This document shows, piece after piece, positions 46,301-57,013 of a DNA stretch of 64,000 nucleotides (position 1 is its first letter; each line of letters starts with the position of its first letter). Under the pieces are notes generated by a model. That model ran no database searches, was not told where the DNA came from, and was given only the letters and a program-made list of their open reading frames with translations. The position numbers were made by a program, and so were the translations under genes. This stretch comes from Dendrobium chrysotoxum (lineage: Eukaryota; Streptophyta; Magnoliopsida; Asparagales; Orchidaceae): assembly GCA_019925795.1 (NCBI GenBank), contig CM034310.1, positions 24,386,764 through 24,450,763 of the forward strand, in the 5' to 3' direction.

Positions 46301-47690
46301 CTTACAAATAGATGATTATCATCCATAAGATTGAAGGCTAGAAGTTAGGGTAGTTGATGATGAACTCATACAAAAATGTGCTCAATAAGGAGTTCTCAAT
46401 TCATTTCACACCTTTCTCATTTCAATCACTCAAGTATTATGTGAAATCCTTTCTTACTCCAATGGATGGCATTAATAATATTAAGCATGAATTCTAAATT
46501 CAAGCTAGACCATCTTATTCAACTAGTTGAATCATGAACCAACCGATAGGCCGATTCGATCTCCTTACAAAATTGCGCCATCAAAAAATTAATAAAAAAC
46601 TGCTCAAATTGGCAGTTGAACCATTAAACTAGTGAATGGGAGCTAGTTTTTAAAATTGTAAGAGTTAAGTAGAGCAAAATCAGAGCCATTCATTTTCGAT
46701 CTAGTAGTTTAGAACAAAATAAAAAAAATATAATATTCCTATTCCAATTGCATTAACCTCATTTTGTTCCCGTCCTGGTGCCATTCCTTCCTCTCTGCTC
46801 AACATCCCCTCTTCATTTATGAGCTTGAAAAGTGGTCTACAACCACGATGAAGTTCCTTTCCAATGTAAGTACTATTCCTCTTCGCCTCACTCACTTCTC
46901 TTATTTTCTTCAAAGTTCCAACCGTTGGATGTAAGCTTTTTGGAAACCTAATTTTTCTATGTATACATTTGTATATATATATTTTTAATGTTGTTGAATG
47001 CTAGACTAAATAATTAGAATTTGAGCACTTTGTGCATTTCATGACCGGTTGTTTCCTTTTATGAATTTCTTTTTGTAGCTAGATTTTGACTGTTTCTAGA
47101 TACTGTAAGTTTTGGATTGAATATTCATATTTTGGGTTGGAATCTAAGATTGTTGAATTCAAAACTAGTTATTTTTACCTAAATCTTGAAGATTCTATGA
47201 AAATATCATTTGTGGGCCTTTTGGGTGGGACTATTTAAGATTTTAAAAAGGCAAGCAATCATTTATTATGTGTGTTGTTATACACAACTGAAGTCTTGGC
47301 AATTCGAAGGAAGTTTCTTCTTGTATTGGAGTGAATCCACAATTTTCTATTCAGTAACCTTCTAACCTTGCCTTTTTTTTCCTATAGATTTTGTCAATGA
47401 TTTTTACGTGTTAATATTTGGTCAAGTTTGCTAGAACTTATTTTTGTTGTTTTATTTTGTGAATCCTAATTATTACTTTTATTTATTTTGTCCAAATATT
47501 TTTGCAAAATTTTATATTTTAGATGATCTCTAACTTATCATTTTGAATGAACTTTGTGTTTTTTTATTGCATTGGAAGAGATGAATTCTACCCTAATTAA
47601 AAATTAGTGCATACAAATTTTGATCTTTTGCATGTGCTTTTTGCATCCCATTCTTAATTGATTGCATCATTATTATAATATTATGTTATA
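43385..47690. other. Unassigned stretch, probably old retrotransposon
   Basis: No frame longer than about 70 codons and none with a recognisable domain. It includes a TTGAC-rich part (about 45410-45960) and a hairpin at 45597-45637. The start of the TTGAC-rich part has the look of an LTR but no partner was found. Confidence 0.35.
45597..45637. other. Inverted repeat (hairpin)
   Basis: AAATCATAATGAGTT (45597) pairs with AACTCACTATGATTT (45623) at 14 of 15 positions around an 11-nt loop. Confidence 0.6.
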
Positions 47691-48453
47691 TTTAAATAAA
47701 ATTAATAGTTATTACTTCATGCAGTTCAACGGGATTTAACTCCAGTCAAACCTTCAAACTATGAATCTCTCCTTCTTCCAATTCATTGGTCAATCCAATT
47801 TTCAAAATGTTGGTATTAAGTGGCTCATCTCGACAATAGAGAGATGAGACTTTTATGACTAATAAGGTTGCTGACGCATACCAAGAATATAAAGAAGCTT
47901 TGATGATAGATTTAAAAATTAAAAATGAAGAGCAACTGACCTATTAGATACTTAACTTCTTGGTCAGCAATATTATCCATTTTCTGATTTCTTTAACCTT
48001 ACCCTACCATACTGAACTCCTTTTAGAATTTTTCATCAATCTCCTCATACATGGAGAGCAAATAGTTATGTAATTTTTTAGTGTGTAGGCATTAGGTAGC
48101 CATTACAGACACATATGCACAAATACATGCACATCTCAAATATAAGTAGCGCACCAAATGAGATAGTAAATGATAAGCATTATAATTGAACCACTATGAG
48201 TATGACTCTTAGGAATAGTCCACTAAATCATCATCAGACCCTAGTTAACACTATGATATTGATTGCATGTGTTATCAGAAACTTCATTTGACATAATGTC
48301 ATCCCTAACATTAGTGATAGTATCATTGTCACACCCCTCATATTCATAAAGACTTATTTTTGCATGATTATCATTGAGTTTAATGTAGCCAATCCCTTAA
48401 TCTAGTGCATAGAAAGTCTAACCTCTATTAAAAATTCTAAAGTCTATCAAAAG
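47690..48453 (+). pseudogene. Remnant of a SIRE third ORF
   Basis: Frames with many stops align with the ORFs at 4347 and 57014: ISLTLPYHTELLLEFFINL near 47980 matches LTLAFPFHSELLFEFLANV, and LIACVIRN...IIVTPLIF...IIIEFNVAN near 48250-48390 matches the IQHVL...RIHITPF...REFNAAD block. It is cut at 48454 by the LTR of element B, so element B landed in an older SIRE-type copy. Confidence 0.65.
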
Positions 48454-50111
48454 TGTTGCAAATCTGGTTTTGATGATGACAAACATGTTTCTAGTGTATT
48501 TTTGCTTGGCTAATCTGTTTCAGGCACAAAAGACCGCGAGCCACTCAAGCCAACTCAAGATTGGGTCCAAGTGTGTCAAATGTATGATTTTTTCTTTTAT
48601 TGAGTCAATTGTAATGTAACTGATTCCCTAGCTAAGTAACCTTGCACACACACACTCAGGGAGAGAGATTGAGTGAATTAGAGTTTCTGTTAAAATTTTG
48701 TTCAGATCGTCCTGGATGATTTTCACATCGTCCTGGATGATCCAGCCAAAACAGAAACCCTAATTAGGGTGACTAAGTTAAGAGGGTCTGATTAAGCAGA
48801 TCATCCTGGATGATCTCCGGATCGTACGGGACGATATGCCCAAATCAAAAATTCTCAGCCGCCAGATTAAGTTAGGCAAGGTTTATTTTAAGTATTTTGG
48901 TCTGATCATCCCGAACGATACGTGTATCGTCCTGGATGATTCACTACAATCATGCCTAAATTAGTCTGGTAATTAAGGAAAGCAATTAATGTTTAATTGA
49001 TACGATCACATCGTCCTGGACGATCGCAGGATCGTCCCGGACGATCGTGTTCGTCTAGTGCATTTCAGCTGTACGACCCGAACTGTGTACAGGATGATTT
49101 AGGGCCTTTTTGAACTAATCGTACAGGACGATGTTCCTATCGTCCTAGACGATCAAGTCATTTTTTGGTCGTCCAGCACAGATTTCTCTGGACGACCCGA
49201 ACTGTCTTCTGGACGATTTTCCTCTATTTGCACTAATCGTCCCGGACGATCGCAGGATCGTACGGGATGATATGAACAACTTTTTCTACTGATCGTCCAG
49301 AAGAGCCTAATCGTCCAGGCTGAAACAGCTGAATTTGAACTGATCGTACAGGACGATCAATAGATCGTCCTGGACGATCCTGGCCGACCAGTTGAGATTT
49401 AGGGCAAATTTTAAGCCCTCCTTTAAAAGAACTTTTTCCAATTTTTGGAAATATCTTTTGCTGCCTTCCTTCCCTGAGAAACACTAGAGAGAGAGAGAGT
49501 TGGGAGGGAGAGAGAAGATCTTGTGAGGGGGAGTTAGTGAGGGATTCACTAAGGTTGCTCCGAGCACGGATCAGAGTCGTCTTCTCCGGTCGTCGTCTTT
49601 CGTCTAGTCGGTGTTCGTCGTGGGAGGATCGTTCACAAGAAGATCCGGGGTTCTCTGCCCGCTTCAGGTGGAAGCAAAAGGAGTTCGAAGGTTCTCTGCC
49701 TACTTCAGGAGGAAGCGAAAGGAGGTCGGGTTCTCTGCCTCACCGTGTGGTGAAAAGGAGGTGTTTGTACAGGCTTCTCCGCCTTGCTGTGGGAGCAAAA
49801 GGAGAGACACTTTTTGTTTAGTGCAATACCCGGAGGGGAGGCTCTGGGGAGTGGACGTAGGTCAAGTTGACTGAACCACTATAAAATCTGGTTTGCTTTC
49901 TGATTCAGTTTTGCACTTTACTTTTCTGATATTAACTGCTTGGGTGAATATCGGTGGTTGATCTTTTTATCGTTGTTTTCATTCGTTTCCGCTGTACGTT
50001 ATAAAAAGATTTTCAGTGTTATCGTGAAATTTTTAAATAACCAATTCACCCCCCCTCTTGGTTAGCCTCGGGACTAGTTCACTAGGGCTTAAGATCCCTA
50101 TCGAACTTTCA
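48454..50111 (+). repeat. 5' LTR of element B
   Basis: 1658 bp, TGTTGCAAATC ... TTTCA. U3 (about 48700-49380) carries seven pairs of 15-bp palindromes, each pair spaced 21 bp. The AGCCGCCAGA block is at 48857, a weak TATA-like TTTAAAA at 49422, GA repeats near 49485, and imperfect repeats of GGTTCTCTGCC at about 49650-49740. It is preceded by AAAAG; the matching flank lies outside the window. Confidence 0.93.
48707..49379 (+). promoter_or_regulatory. Seven 21-bp-spaced palindrome pairs in U3
   Basis: TCGT/TCAT core starts, by pair: 48707/48728, 48801/48822, 48906/48927, 49011/49032, 49119/49140, 49237/49258, 49344/49365. Every pair is spaced exactly 21 bp, leaving a 6-bp gap between 15-bp palindromes of the type ATCGTCCTGGACGAT. 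The gap sequence is not conserved. Pairs are separated by about 80-118 bp. Confidence 0.85.
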
Positions 50112-50113
50112 AG

Positions 50114-50125
50114 TGGTATCAGAGC
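50114..50125 (+). other. Primer binding site, element B
   Basis: TGGTATCAGAGC, complementary to the 3' end of initiator tRNA-Met, two bases after the LTR. Confidence 0.93.
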
Positions 50126-50166
50126 GGGATTCAAAATTTATGTTTAAAAACTTTTGAATTTGATCC

Positions 50167-51978
50167 ATGGCTAACTGTAATAATCGTAATACTGCTTAAG
50201 GTTATTCTATTACAAGACCACCGTTGTTTGATAATATTCCTTTTGATTTTTGGAAAACACGCATGTCTACTTTTCTGCAATCTATTGATTATCGCATGTG
50301 GATGTTAGTTAAGGACGGATACGAACCACCTTTTAGATTGATTAACAATGTGAAAACTGAACTGCCTTTTGCTGATTGGACGTTTGATGATCGTGATTTA
50401 GCACAGTTAAATGCAAAATGCTTGAACTGTTTCTTTTGTGCTTTAAAATCTGAAGACTATATGCGTGTTTCTACTTGTACAACGGGAAAGGAAATCTGGG
50501 ATAGATTATGTATTACATATGAAGGTACAACTGAAGTCAAACAGTCTAGGTTAAACATCTTGTTACATGATTACGAACTTTTTCGCATGAAACTTAGTGA
50601 GACTATTTCAAAAATGTACACAAGGTTCACTCAGATTGTTACCTCTTTGCATGTTCTAGGTAGAGAACTTACTAACTACGAAAGAGTGAACAAAATTCTT
50701 AGATGTTTGCCTGCTTCTTATGATGCTAAGATTACTGTTATTACTGAATCTAAAGATTTAAATACTTACTCTATTGACAGCTTACTTGGATCACTCATTG
50801 CTTACGAGCAAGGGGTGAACCAAAGGCAACTTGATGCAAGTGAACGCAAGAAAGAGAAGACAGTGGCACTAAAGGCCAAGGATTCAGATGCTAGCACTTC
50901 CGGGTCTGATAGCGATGATGTTGCCTTAATCATAAGGCAATTCAAAAGCTTTCTAAGGAAGAAACATAAAAACTATCAGAAGTGGAACAAGGGTAAGTCC
51001 AATAAAAATTTTAAGAGTTCATTTGAATCTGTTTGTTTTGAATGCAGGAAGCCTGGACACATTTAGGCTGATTGTCCTACACTTAAAGCTCACCCAAGTA
51101 AGGAGAAGGGTGAGGAGAAACCAAAGTTCAGAAAGGACAAGAAGCGGATTCAGAAGGCGTTCTGGGCAGACTCTGCATCTGACTCTTCTGAGACTGAAGC
51201 TGAAGAGGAGGAAACAAACTTATGTCTGATGGCTGATGATCACCCTGGTCAGTCGGACCAGGAAGAGGTATGTGAGCTGACTTACGATCAATTATTTGAA
51301 GTTTCTGAAAGAATTCATACATCGTATAGGAAGCTTAAGAAAACTCATGCTAGTTTGAAATTAGATTACTTAACTTTGCAAAAAGAGCATGATTCTGTAG
51401 TTAAAGATCATTCCACACTTGATTCCAATCACATGTCTTTGCTTGATGAATTCGATGAGTTAAATAAAAAATATTCTGATTTAGTGTCTGAGCATGATTC
51501 ATTGAAAACTACGCATGTGGACTTAGAAAGAACTTTTAAAGAGTTAGATACAATGGCATGTGAAGTAGAAAGTAGCAATGGAACCTTGAAATTTGAAATT
51601 GTAAGTTTAAAGAAAGAAAATGAGTTTTTGAAGGTAAAGATCAGTGCTTTTGAAAAGAACAAAACACCGCCTACTTTTGAACAGGTTTATGCACTGCCAC
51701 CTTTTGAAAAATCTGAGGCAAGTTCTTCAAAGCATGTTTCATATACATCTAGGAAGAGGCATTATCATCCACGTAGATTAGTTAACCCTTTTCCTGGTGT
51801 TAGATGTTTTTCATGTGGCATCTTAGGACATATTTCTCACACCTTCACTGTTCACCGTAGTACACATTGGGTGTGGAAACCCAAACTTCCTGTTTCACAG
51901 CACAACACGCATGCATTGCATTCTTCTTTTCATAAGAAGGAACCCAAACCTGTTTGGGTTCCTAAGACTGACGTTTGA
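50167..51978 (+). pseudogene. gag: SIRE-type gag (element B), two stops
   Basis: 604-codon frame from MANCNNRNTA. Stops: TAA at 50197 and TAG at 51064. Residues about 20-220 are the copia gag domain (RMSTFLQSIDYRMW-type start, CLPASYD). Zinc knuckle 1 is at 51034-51075 (C-X2-C-X4-H-X4-C), and the TAG lies inside it. Then follow an acidic linker, a coiled coil (about 51290-51640), a basic stretch, and zinc knuckle 2 near 51806, which has lost its last Cys (CFSCGILGHISHTF). Element C has the same length. Gag forms the particle; this copy would give at best short fragments unless an internal start is used. Confidence 0.88.
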
Positions 51979-51993
51979 TACTTTTGTAGGTTT

Positions 51994-52019
51994 GCTCTCA
52001 CATAAGACCTCGTGAGAGC
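51994..52019 (+). promoter_or_regulatory. Stem-loop between gag and pol (element B)
   Basis: GCTCTCAC (51994-52001) pairs with GTGAGAGC (52012-52019) around a 10-nt loop. The ATG of pol begins at the very next base. The gag stop is 51976-51978 and pol is in another frame. Confidence 0.65.
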
Positions 52020-55000
52020 ATGTGGTACCTGTACAACGGATGTTCTAGACATATGACTGGAGATGCAAATCAGTTCATTTCACTGGAGGCCAGAGCTGGA
52101 GGCAAGGTTACACTTGGAGATAACACCACCAGGAAGGTGGTAGGCACAGGTATAATTGGTGATTCCAAGAATTTTATGATTGATAATGTTTTGCTTGTAG
52201 ATGGACTGAAACACAACTTGCTGAGCATCAGTCAATTCTGTGACAAGGGATACAGCATCAAATTCCTGCCCACTGGCTGCATTTTAAGCTTAAATGATGA
52301 AGTTGTTTTGCAGGGGCAAAGGATCAACAACGTCTACAAGCTGGATGTAAGTAGCATTAAATCTGATAATTTAATTTGCTTAAAAATTGCTGCTGATGAG
52401 TCTTGGTTATGGCATAGGAGATTGTGTCATGCCAGTATGAAAACCCTTAGGAGAGTCACCCAAAAGGACTTAGTTAGAGGTGTGCCCAAGCTTAAGTTCA
52501 CTAAGGATCACCTGTGTGATGCCTGTCAGTTGGGGAAGCAAGTCCAGTCCTCTTTTCACTCTGTTAAGGACATTAGCACCTCTAGACCTTTAGAAGTTCT
52601 TCACATGGACCTCTTTGGACCCATTAGCACTGCCAGCTTAGGGGGGAGAGTCTATGGTTTTGTGATTGTAGATGATTATTCGAGGTTCACTTGGGTTAAA
52701 TTTTTGTCACATAAATCTGAGTCATTTGATGAGTTTAGATCCTTCTCTACTTGGATTCAAAAAAGTTAGGATGTGAGATTATTACCATCCATAGTGATCA
52801 CGGAGGGGAGTTTGAAAATGAAAGGTTCGGAAGCTTTTGTGAGGATCATGGGATTAGTCATAATTTTTCAGCTCCTAGGACCCCTCAGCAGAACGGGGTA
52901 GCTGAAAGGAAGAACAGGACCTTAGTGGAAGCCGCTAGAGCCATGCTTGCCGAGTATTCACTTCCAAAATACTTTTGGGCTGAAGCAGTGAACACTGCAT
53001 GTTATGTTCTGAATAGGGTGAATGTGAGAGTCAAACTGAATAAGACACCTTATGAGATCATTAAGGGTAGAACTCCAAATCTGTCCCACCTCCATGTCTT
53101 TGGCTGTAAGGTTTTCATTCTGAACAACGGGAAGTCACCCTTAGGAAAATTTGACCCCAAATCTGATGAAGGAGTGTTCTTAGGATATTCAAGTGTGGGG
53201 AAATCCTTTAGGGTGTTCAATAGGAGGACTTTGGTGGTGGAAGAAACAACCCATGTAGTGTTTGAGGAATCTGATCCTAAGGAGTCTAGATCTGAGGTTG
53301 AAGATGAAGAGATTATTGAGGTTACCCAAGGAGTTGAAAATATAAATTTGGAGGAAAGAGTAGAACCTCAAACAGAGTTGCCTAGAGATTGGAGATATTC
53401 TTCAAGTCATCCTAAAGAACTGATCTTAGGAAACCCTTCTGAAGGTGTTAGGATTAGGCATGGACTTAGGAAGGAAGTAAACCATTCTGCCTTTATCTCA
53501 ATGACTGAACCCACCAACATCAATCAAGCCCTGTCGGATGAATTTTGGATTTTAGCTATGCAGGAAGAATTGAATCAATTTGTAAGGAATGATGCTTTGG
53601 AGTTAGTAGAAAGACCTAAAAATAAAAGTATTGTGGGAACCAAGTGGGTCTTTAAGAATAAGATGAATGATTCTGGTGTGGTGGTGAGAAATAAGGCAAG
53701 ATTGGTGGCTAAGGGGTATAATCAGATAGAAGGGATTGATTTTGAGGAGACTTTTGCCCCTGTAGCTAGATTGGAAGCCATTAGAGTGCTACTAGCCTTT
53801 GCCTGTTATAAGGGATTTAAGCTGTTTCAAATGGATGTTAAGAGTGCCTTTTTAAATGGGGAAATTAAAGAAGATATTTTTGTAGAACAACCCCCAGGTT
53901 TTGAGAGTTCCCAATATCCAAGTCATGTCTATAAATTAAAAAAGGCCTTATATGGATTGAAACAGGCACCCAGAGCTTGGTATGAGAGGCTTAGCACATT
54001 CCTGTTAGAAAGAGAGTTTGTTAAGGGAAGCGTAGACACCACCCTTTTTCTGAGGAGATTAGGGGATGACTTACTCATTGTCCAGATCTATGTTGATGAT
54101 ATAATTTTTAGATCTTCTGATAAATATTTATGTGAAGAGTTTTCTAAAACGATGAGTAAGGAGTTTGAGATGAGTATGATGAGAGAATTGTCCTACTTTT
54201 TGGGGTTTAGCATAAGGCAAACGGATGATGGAACCTTTCTCAATCAATCAAAATACACTAAGGACATTTTGAAGAAATATGAAATGGATAAAGCCAAGCT
54301 AATCAATACTCCCATGCCCTCCTCAGTTCAGTTAGATAAGGATTCAAATGGAAAATCAGTTGATCAGAAGAAGTATAGAGGGATAATAGGTTCACTGCTT
54401 TACCTGACTGCTAGCCAACCTGATATCATGTTTAGTGTCTGTCTTTGTGCTAGGTTTCAGGCTGATCCTAAAGAGTCCCACCTAACTGCTGTTAAGAAAA
54501 TTCTTAGATATCTTTTAGGAACCCCAAACCTAGGAATTTGGTACCCTAGGCATAGCACCTCTTTTGAGATCATTGGATATTCTGATTCTGATTTTGCGGG
54601 GTGTAGGGTTGATAGGAAGAGTACTTCTGGGACTTGTCAATCCATAGGACAGTCATTAGTCTCCTGGTCCAGTAGAAAACAGAACTCAGTTGCACTTTCC
54701 ACTGCTGAAGCTGAGTACATTGCCTTAGGAAGTTGTGTGGCCCAAGTTCTTTGGTTGAAGCAACAAGTCTTGGATTTAGGAGTACCTGTTGGCACAATTT
54801 CTATTCTGTGTGATAATACTAGTGCCATCTGTATCTCTAAGAATCCAATCCAACATTCTAGGACCAAACACATTGATATTAGGCATCACTTCATTAGGGA
54901 CCATGTTACAAAATGGGACATTGAGCTACATCACGTAGCAACTGAAAATCAGTTGGCTGACATATTCACTAAACCACTAGCCTTTGACTCATTCAGCATT

Positions 55001-55039
55001 TTGAGAACCAGATTAGGAGTGATTGATATAAATGCTTGA
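52020..55039 (+). pseudogene. pol: SIRE-type copia pol (element B), one frameshift
   Basis: Starts at the ATG directly after the stem-loop. The protease motif reads YNGCSRHMTG, so the catalytic Asp of DSG is lost. Then come WLWHRRLCHA (about 52403), the integrase core (MDLFGP about 52605; IHSDHGGEF about 52790; PQQNGVAERKNRT about 52885), RT with QMDVKSAFLNG (about 53830) and YVDD intact at 54089-54100, and RNase H with DSDFAG (about 54585) and STAEAEY (about 54700), ending DINA. One base is missing near 52753 compared with element C, shifting the frame inside integrase. Apart from these two defects it is open to the end. Confidence 0.93.
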
Positions 55040-56395
55040 TTCTGATGACTGCTGATTTATGATTGTTCTGATTGGTATTCTGATTTCTCTTAGGTAGTTT
55101 TGGAATTATGTTTTTTGATTTCTGTTAGTTAGTTTTGGTTTGATTATTTGCTTTCAGTTGATTTTATTTCTTCTGCTGATTTCTGTGTTAGCCTTACTGT
55201 TAGTTTGATTTGAGTATTTACTTTGCTATGATTTTCTACCTATTTTTATTTATTTACTGGTTCATATCTTGCACTTACTGTTTTATGCTTTTCAAGATCT
55301 GATCACCGCTCACTACTTCTGATGATCTGAATTTTTGACTAGGAGTTTTTACCTTGTTTTGGTTTGGAAGCTGGTAAGCAGTGATTGACTTCGCTGAATC
55401 TGTTAAAGGGAAGAAACATTGATAATTGTTTCTCTTCCTCTAACACCTTTACTGGTGTGTAGTTTCTTTTGAATAAAAATCCTCTTCAAAATTAAAATGT
55501 TAGTTTTTGAAATAGAGATTATTTTATCTTCCTACAGTAATCTGCCTCATATCAATAGTATTTTTCAAAGTCTTGAGTCATTAGTTTGATTTTCTAAACC
55601 AAGTGATTGCATTTATCATATGTTGTATGGCTTTTGTTTTGTGAATCGTTCTTCCTTACTGCGGAGAGTCATCTCCTATGTCTGGAAGATAATCTCACAG
55701 CTGAGACTCTTTAATGATTATGAAAAGGAGAAAGCTTATAAAAGATGCGCAGTGCACTAGATAATTTGAAAAAGAGGCATAAAATGAGCCCAAAACTGAA
55801 AAGATGAGAAATTGCCAAATTGGATACACAAAGTGTATCAAAAATCAAAAGATGCGCAAAGCGCCAACATATTTGAAAAAAGAGGCACAAAATGAGCCCA
55901 AAATAAGCTTTCTTCCCTTTCAGATTGTTAAATGTCTTAGAGAAATCTGTGCGCCACTTAATATTTTCAAAAGCTTGAGTTTTGAAAATCCCGATTTCTG
56001 ATTTTTTACTTTGTAACACTATTATATCAGATATTTTTCTGGATCAAGGCTTGAGAGGATCTCTTTTCAAATCTAATGTCTTTTCTTCTGAATCGGATTT
56101 TTGTTTTGAAAGAGGTTTGCATCGATAAGGTGCCCGGGGTCGGAGTTACGACAGTTGATTATTTTCAACCTTTTCTGGATTTCAGCGCTGTCAATCGTCC
56201 TGTCATTGGTTTTTGAATCTAAAGTCAAGGTAAAATTTCTGATTTTCTCGAGCATCTTGATTCAAAAAAAAAAAGCTTTTATGTGTTTTCTGTGGTAAAT
56301 TTTATTTGTTTTTTGTGTTATTTTGATTTTATGGTTGTATTTTTAGGATCCTGATCGATCATCTTTCATCCTTCATCTTTTTCTATTTTCTTCAC
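55040..56395. other. Non-coding spacer between pol and the palindrome cluster
   Basis: T-rich sequence without a supported gene. Two copies of a 57-bp unit starting AAAAGATGCGCA lie at about 55740 and 55847, 107 bp apart. Absent or much shorter in element A. Confidence 0.55.
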
Positions 56396-56396
56396 A

Positions 56397-56921
56397 TCGT
56401 CCTGGACGATACCACTATCGTCCTGGACGATCCACTTCGTCCTGGATGATCCAAAAATCATCCGGGATGATTCGGTCAACATCATCCCCACACTCCTCCT
56501 GCTGCTGTAAAATTCCAATTATTGGTGATCGTCCTGGACGATCCTTACATCGTCCTGGACGATATGATCCATATCTTCCTGATCTGATCAAACGACTGAC
56601 ATTGCACCAATTATTGCCCATCGTCCCGGACGATCCTCTTATCATCCAGGATGATCCATCAATCTAGCCGCTGGACGATTCAACTTCGGCCCGTCCGACC
56701 TATTTATTATAAATCGTCCTGGACGATCCACCTAATCGTCCGGGACGATACCTTTTTGTCAACGGTCGTCCAGCTGACTCATCGGGACGATCGCCTGTGT
56801 CTAATCGTCCCGGATGATATCTGATCATCCTGGACGATCGGACCGCCTTTTTGACCAATCGTCCAGGACGTCATAAATGTCCAGATCGTCCCGGACGATG
56901 TCGCGATCGTACAGGATGATC
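56397..56921 (+). promoter_or_regulatory. Palindrome cluster upstream of third ORF (element B)
   Basis: About 15 palindromes of the type ATCGTCCTGGACGAT. Pairs by core start: 56397/56418 (21), 56437/56458 (21), 56529/56550 (21), 56621/56642 (21), 56714/56735 (21), 56805/56825 (20), 56886/56907 (21). The spacing rule is the same as in the LTR, but the surrounding sequence is not an LTR copy. Confidence 0.82.
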
Positions 56922-56934
56922 AGTCCGTTTTCTT

Positions 56935-56941
56935 TATAAAC
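56935..56941 (+). promoter_or_regulatory. TATA-like box for third ORF (element B)
   Basis: TATAAAC (within TTTATAAAC), 79 bp before the ATG at 57014 and right after the last palindrome pair. Confidence 0.5.
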
Positions 56942-57013
56942 AGCAGTTTTCTTGAGATTTTTTCACACCGATTTTCTCCACTCCACTTCTCCTCCTTACC
57001 CTCTCAATTCCTC

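Noticed and set aside
48707..49379. CRISPR-like array
   Set aside because: Repeats are palindromic, spacers are 6 bp or irregular, and the setting is a plant LTR.
53189..53371. Minus-strand 60-codon frame in pol, also seen at 63124-63345
   Set aside because: Shadow of the conserved pol frame in both copies.
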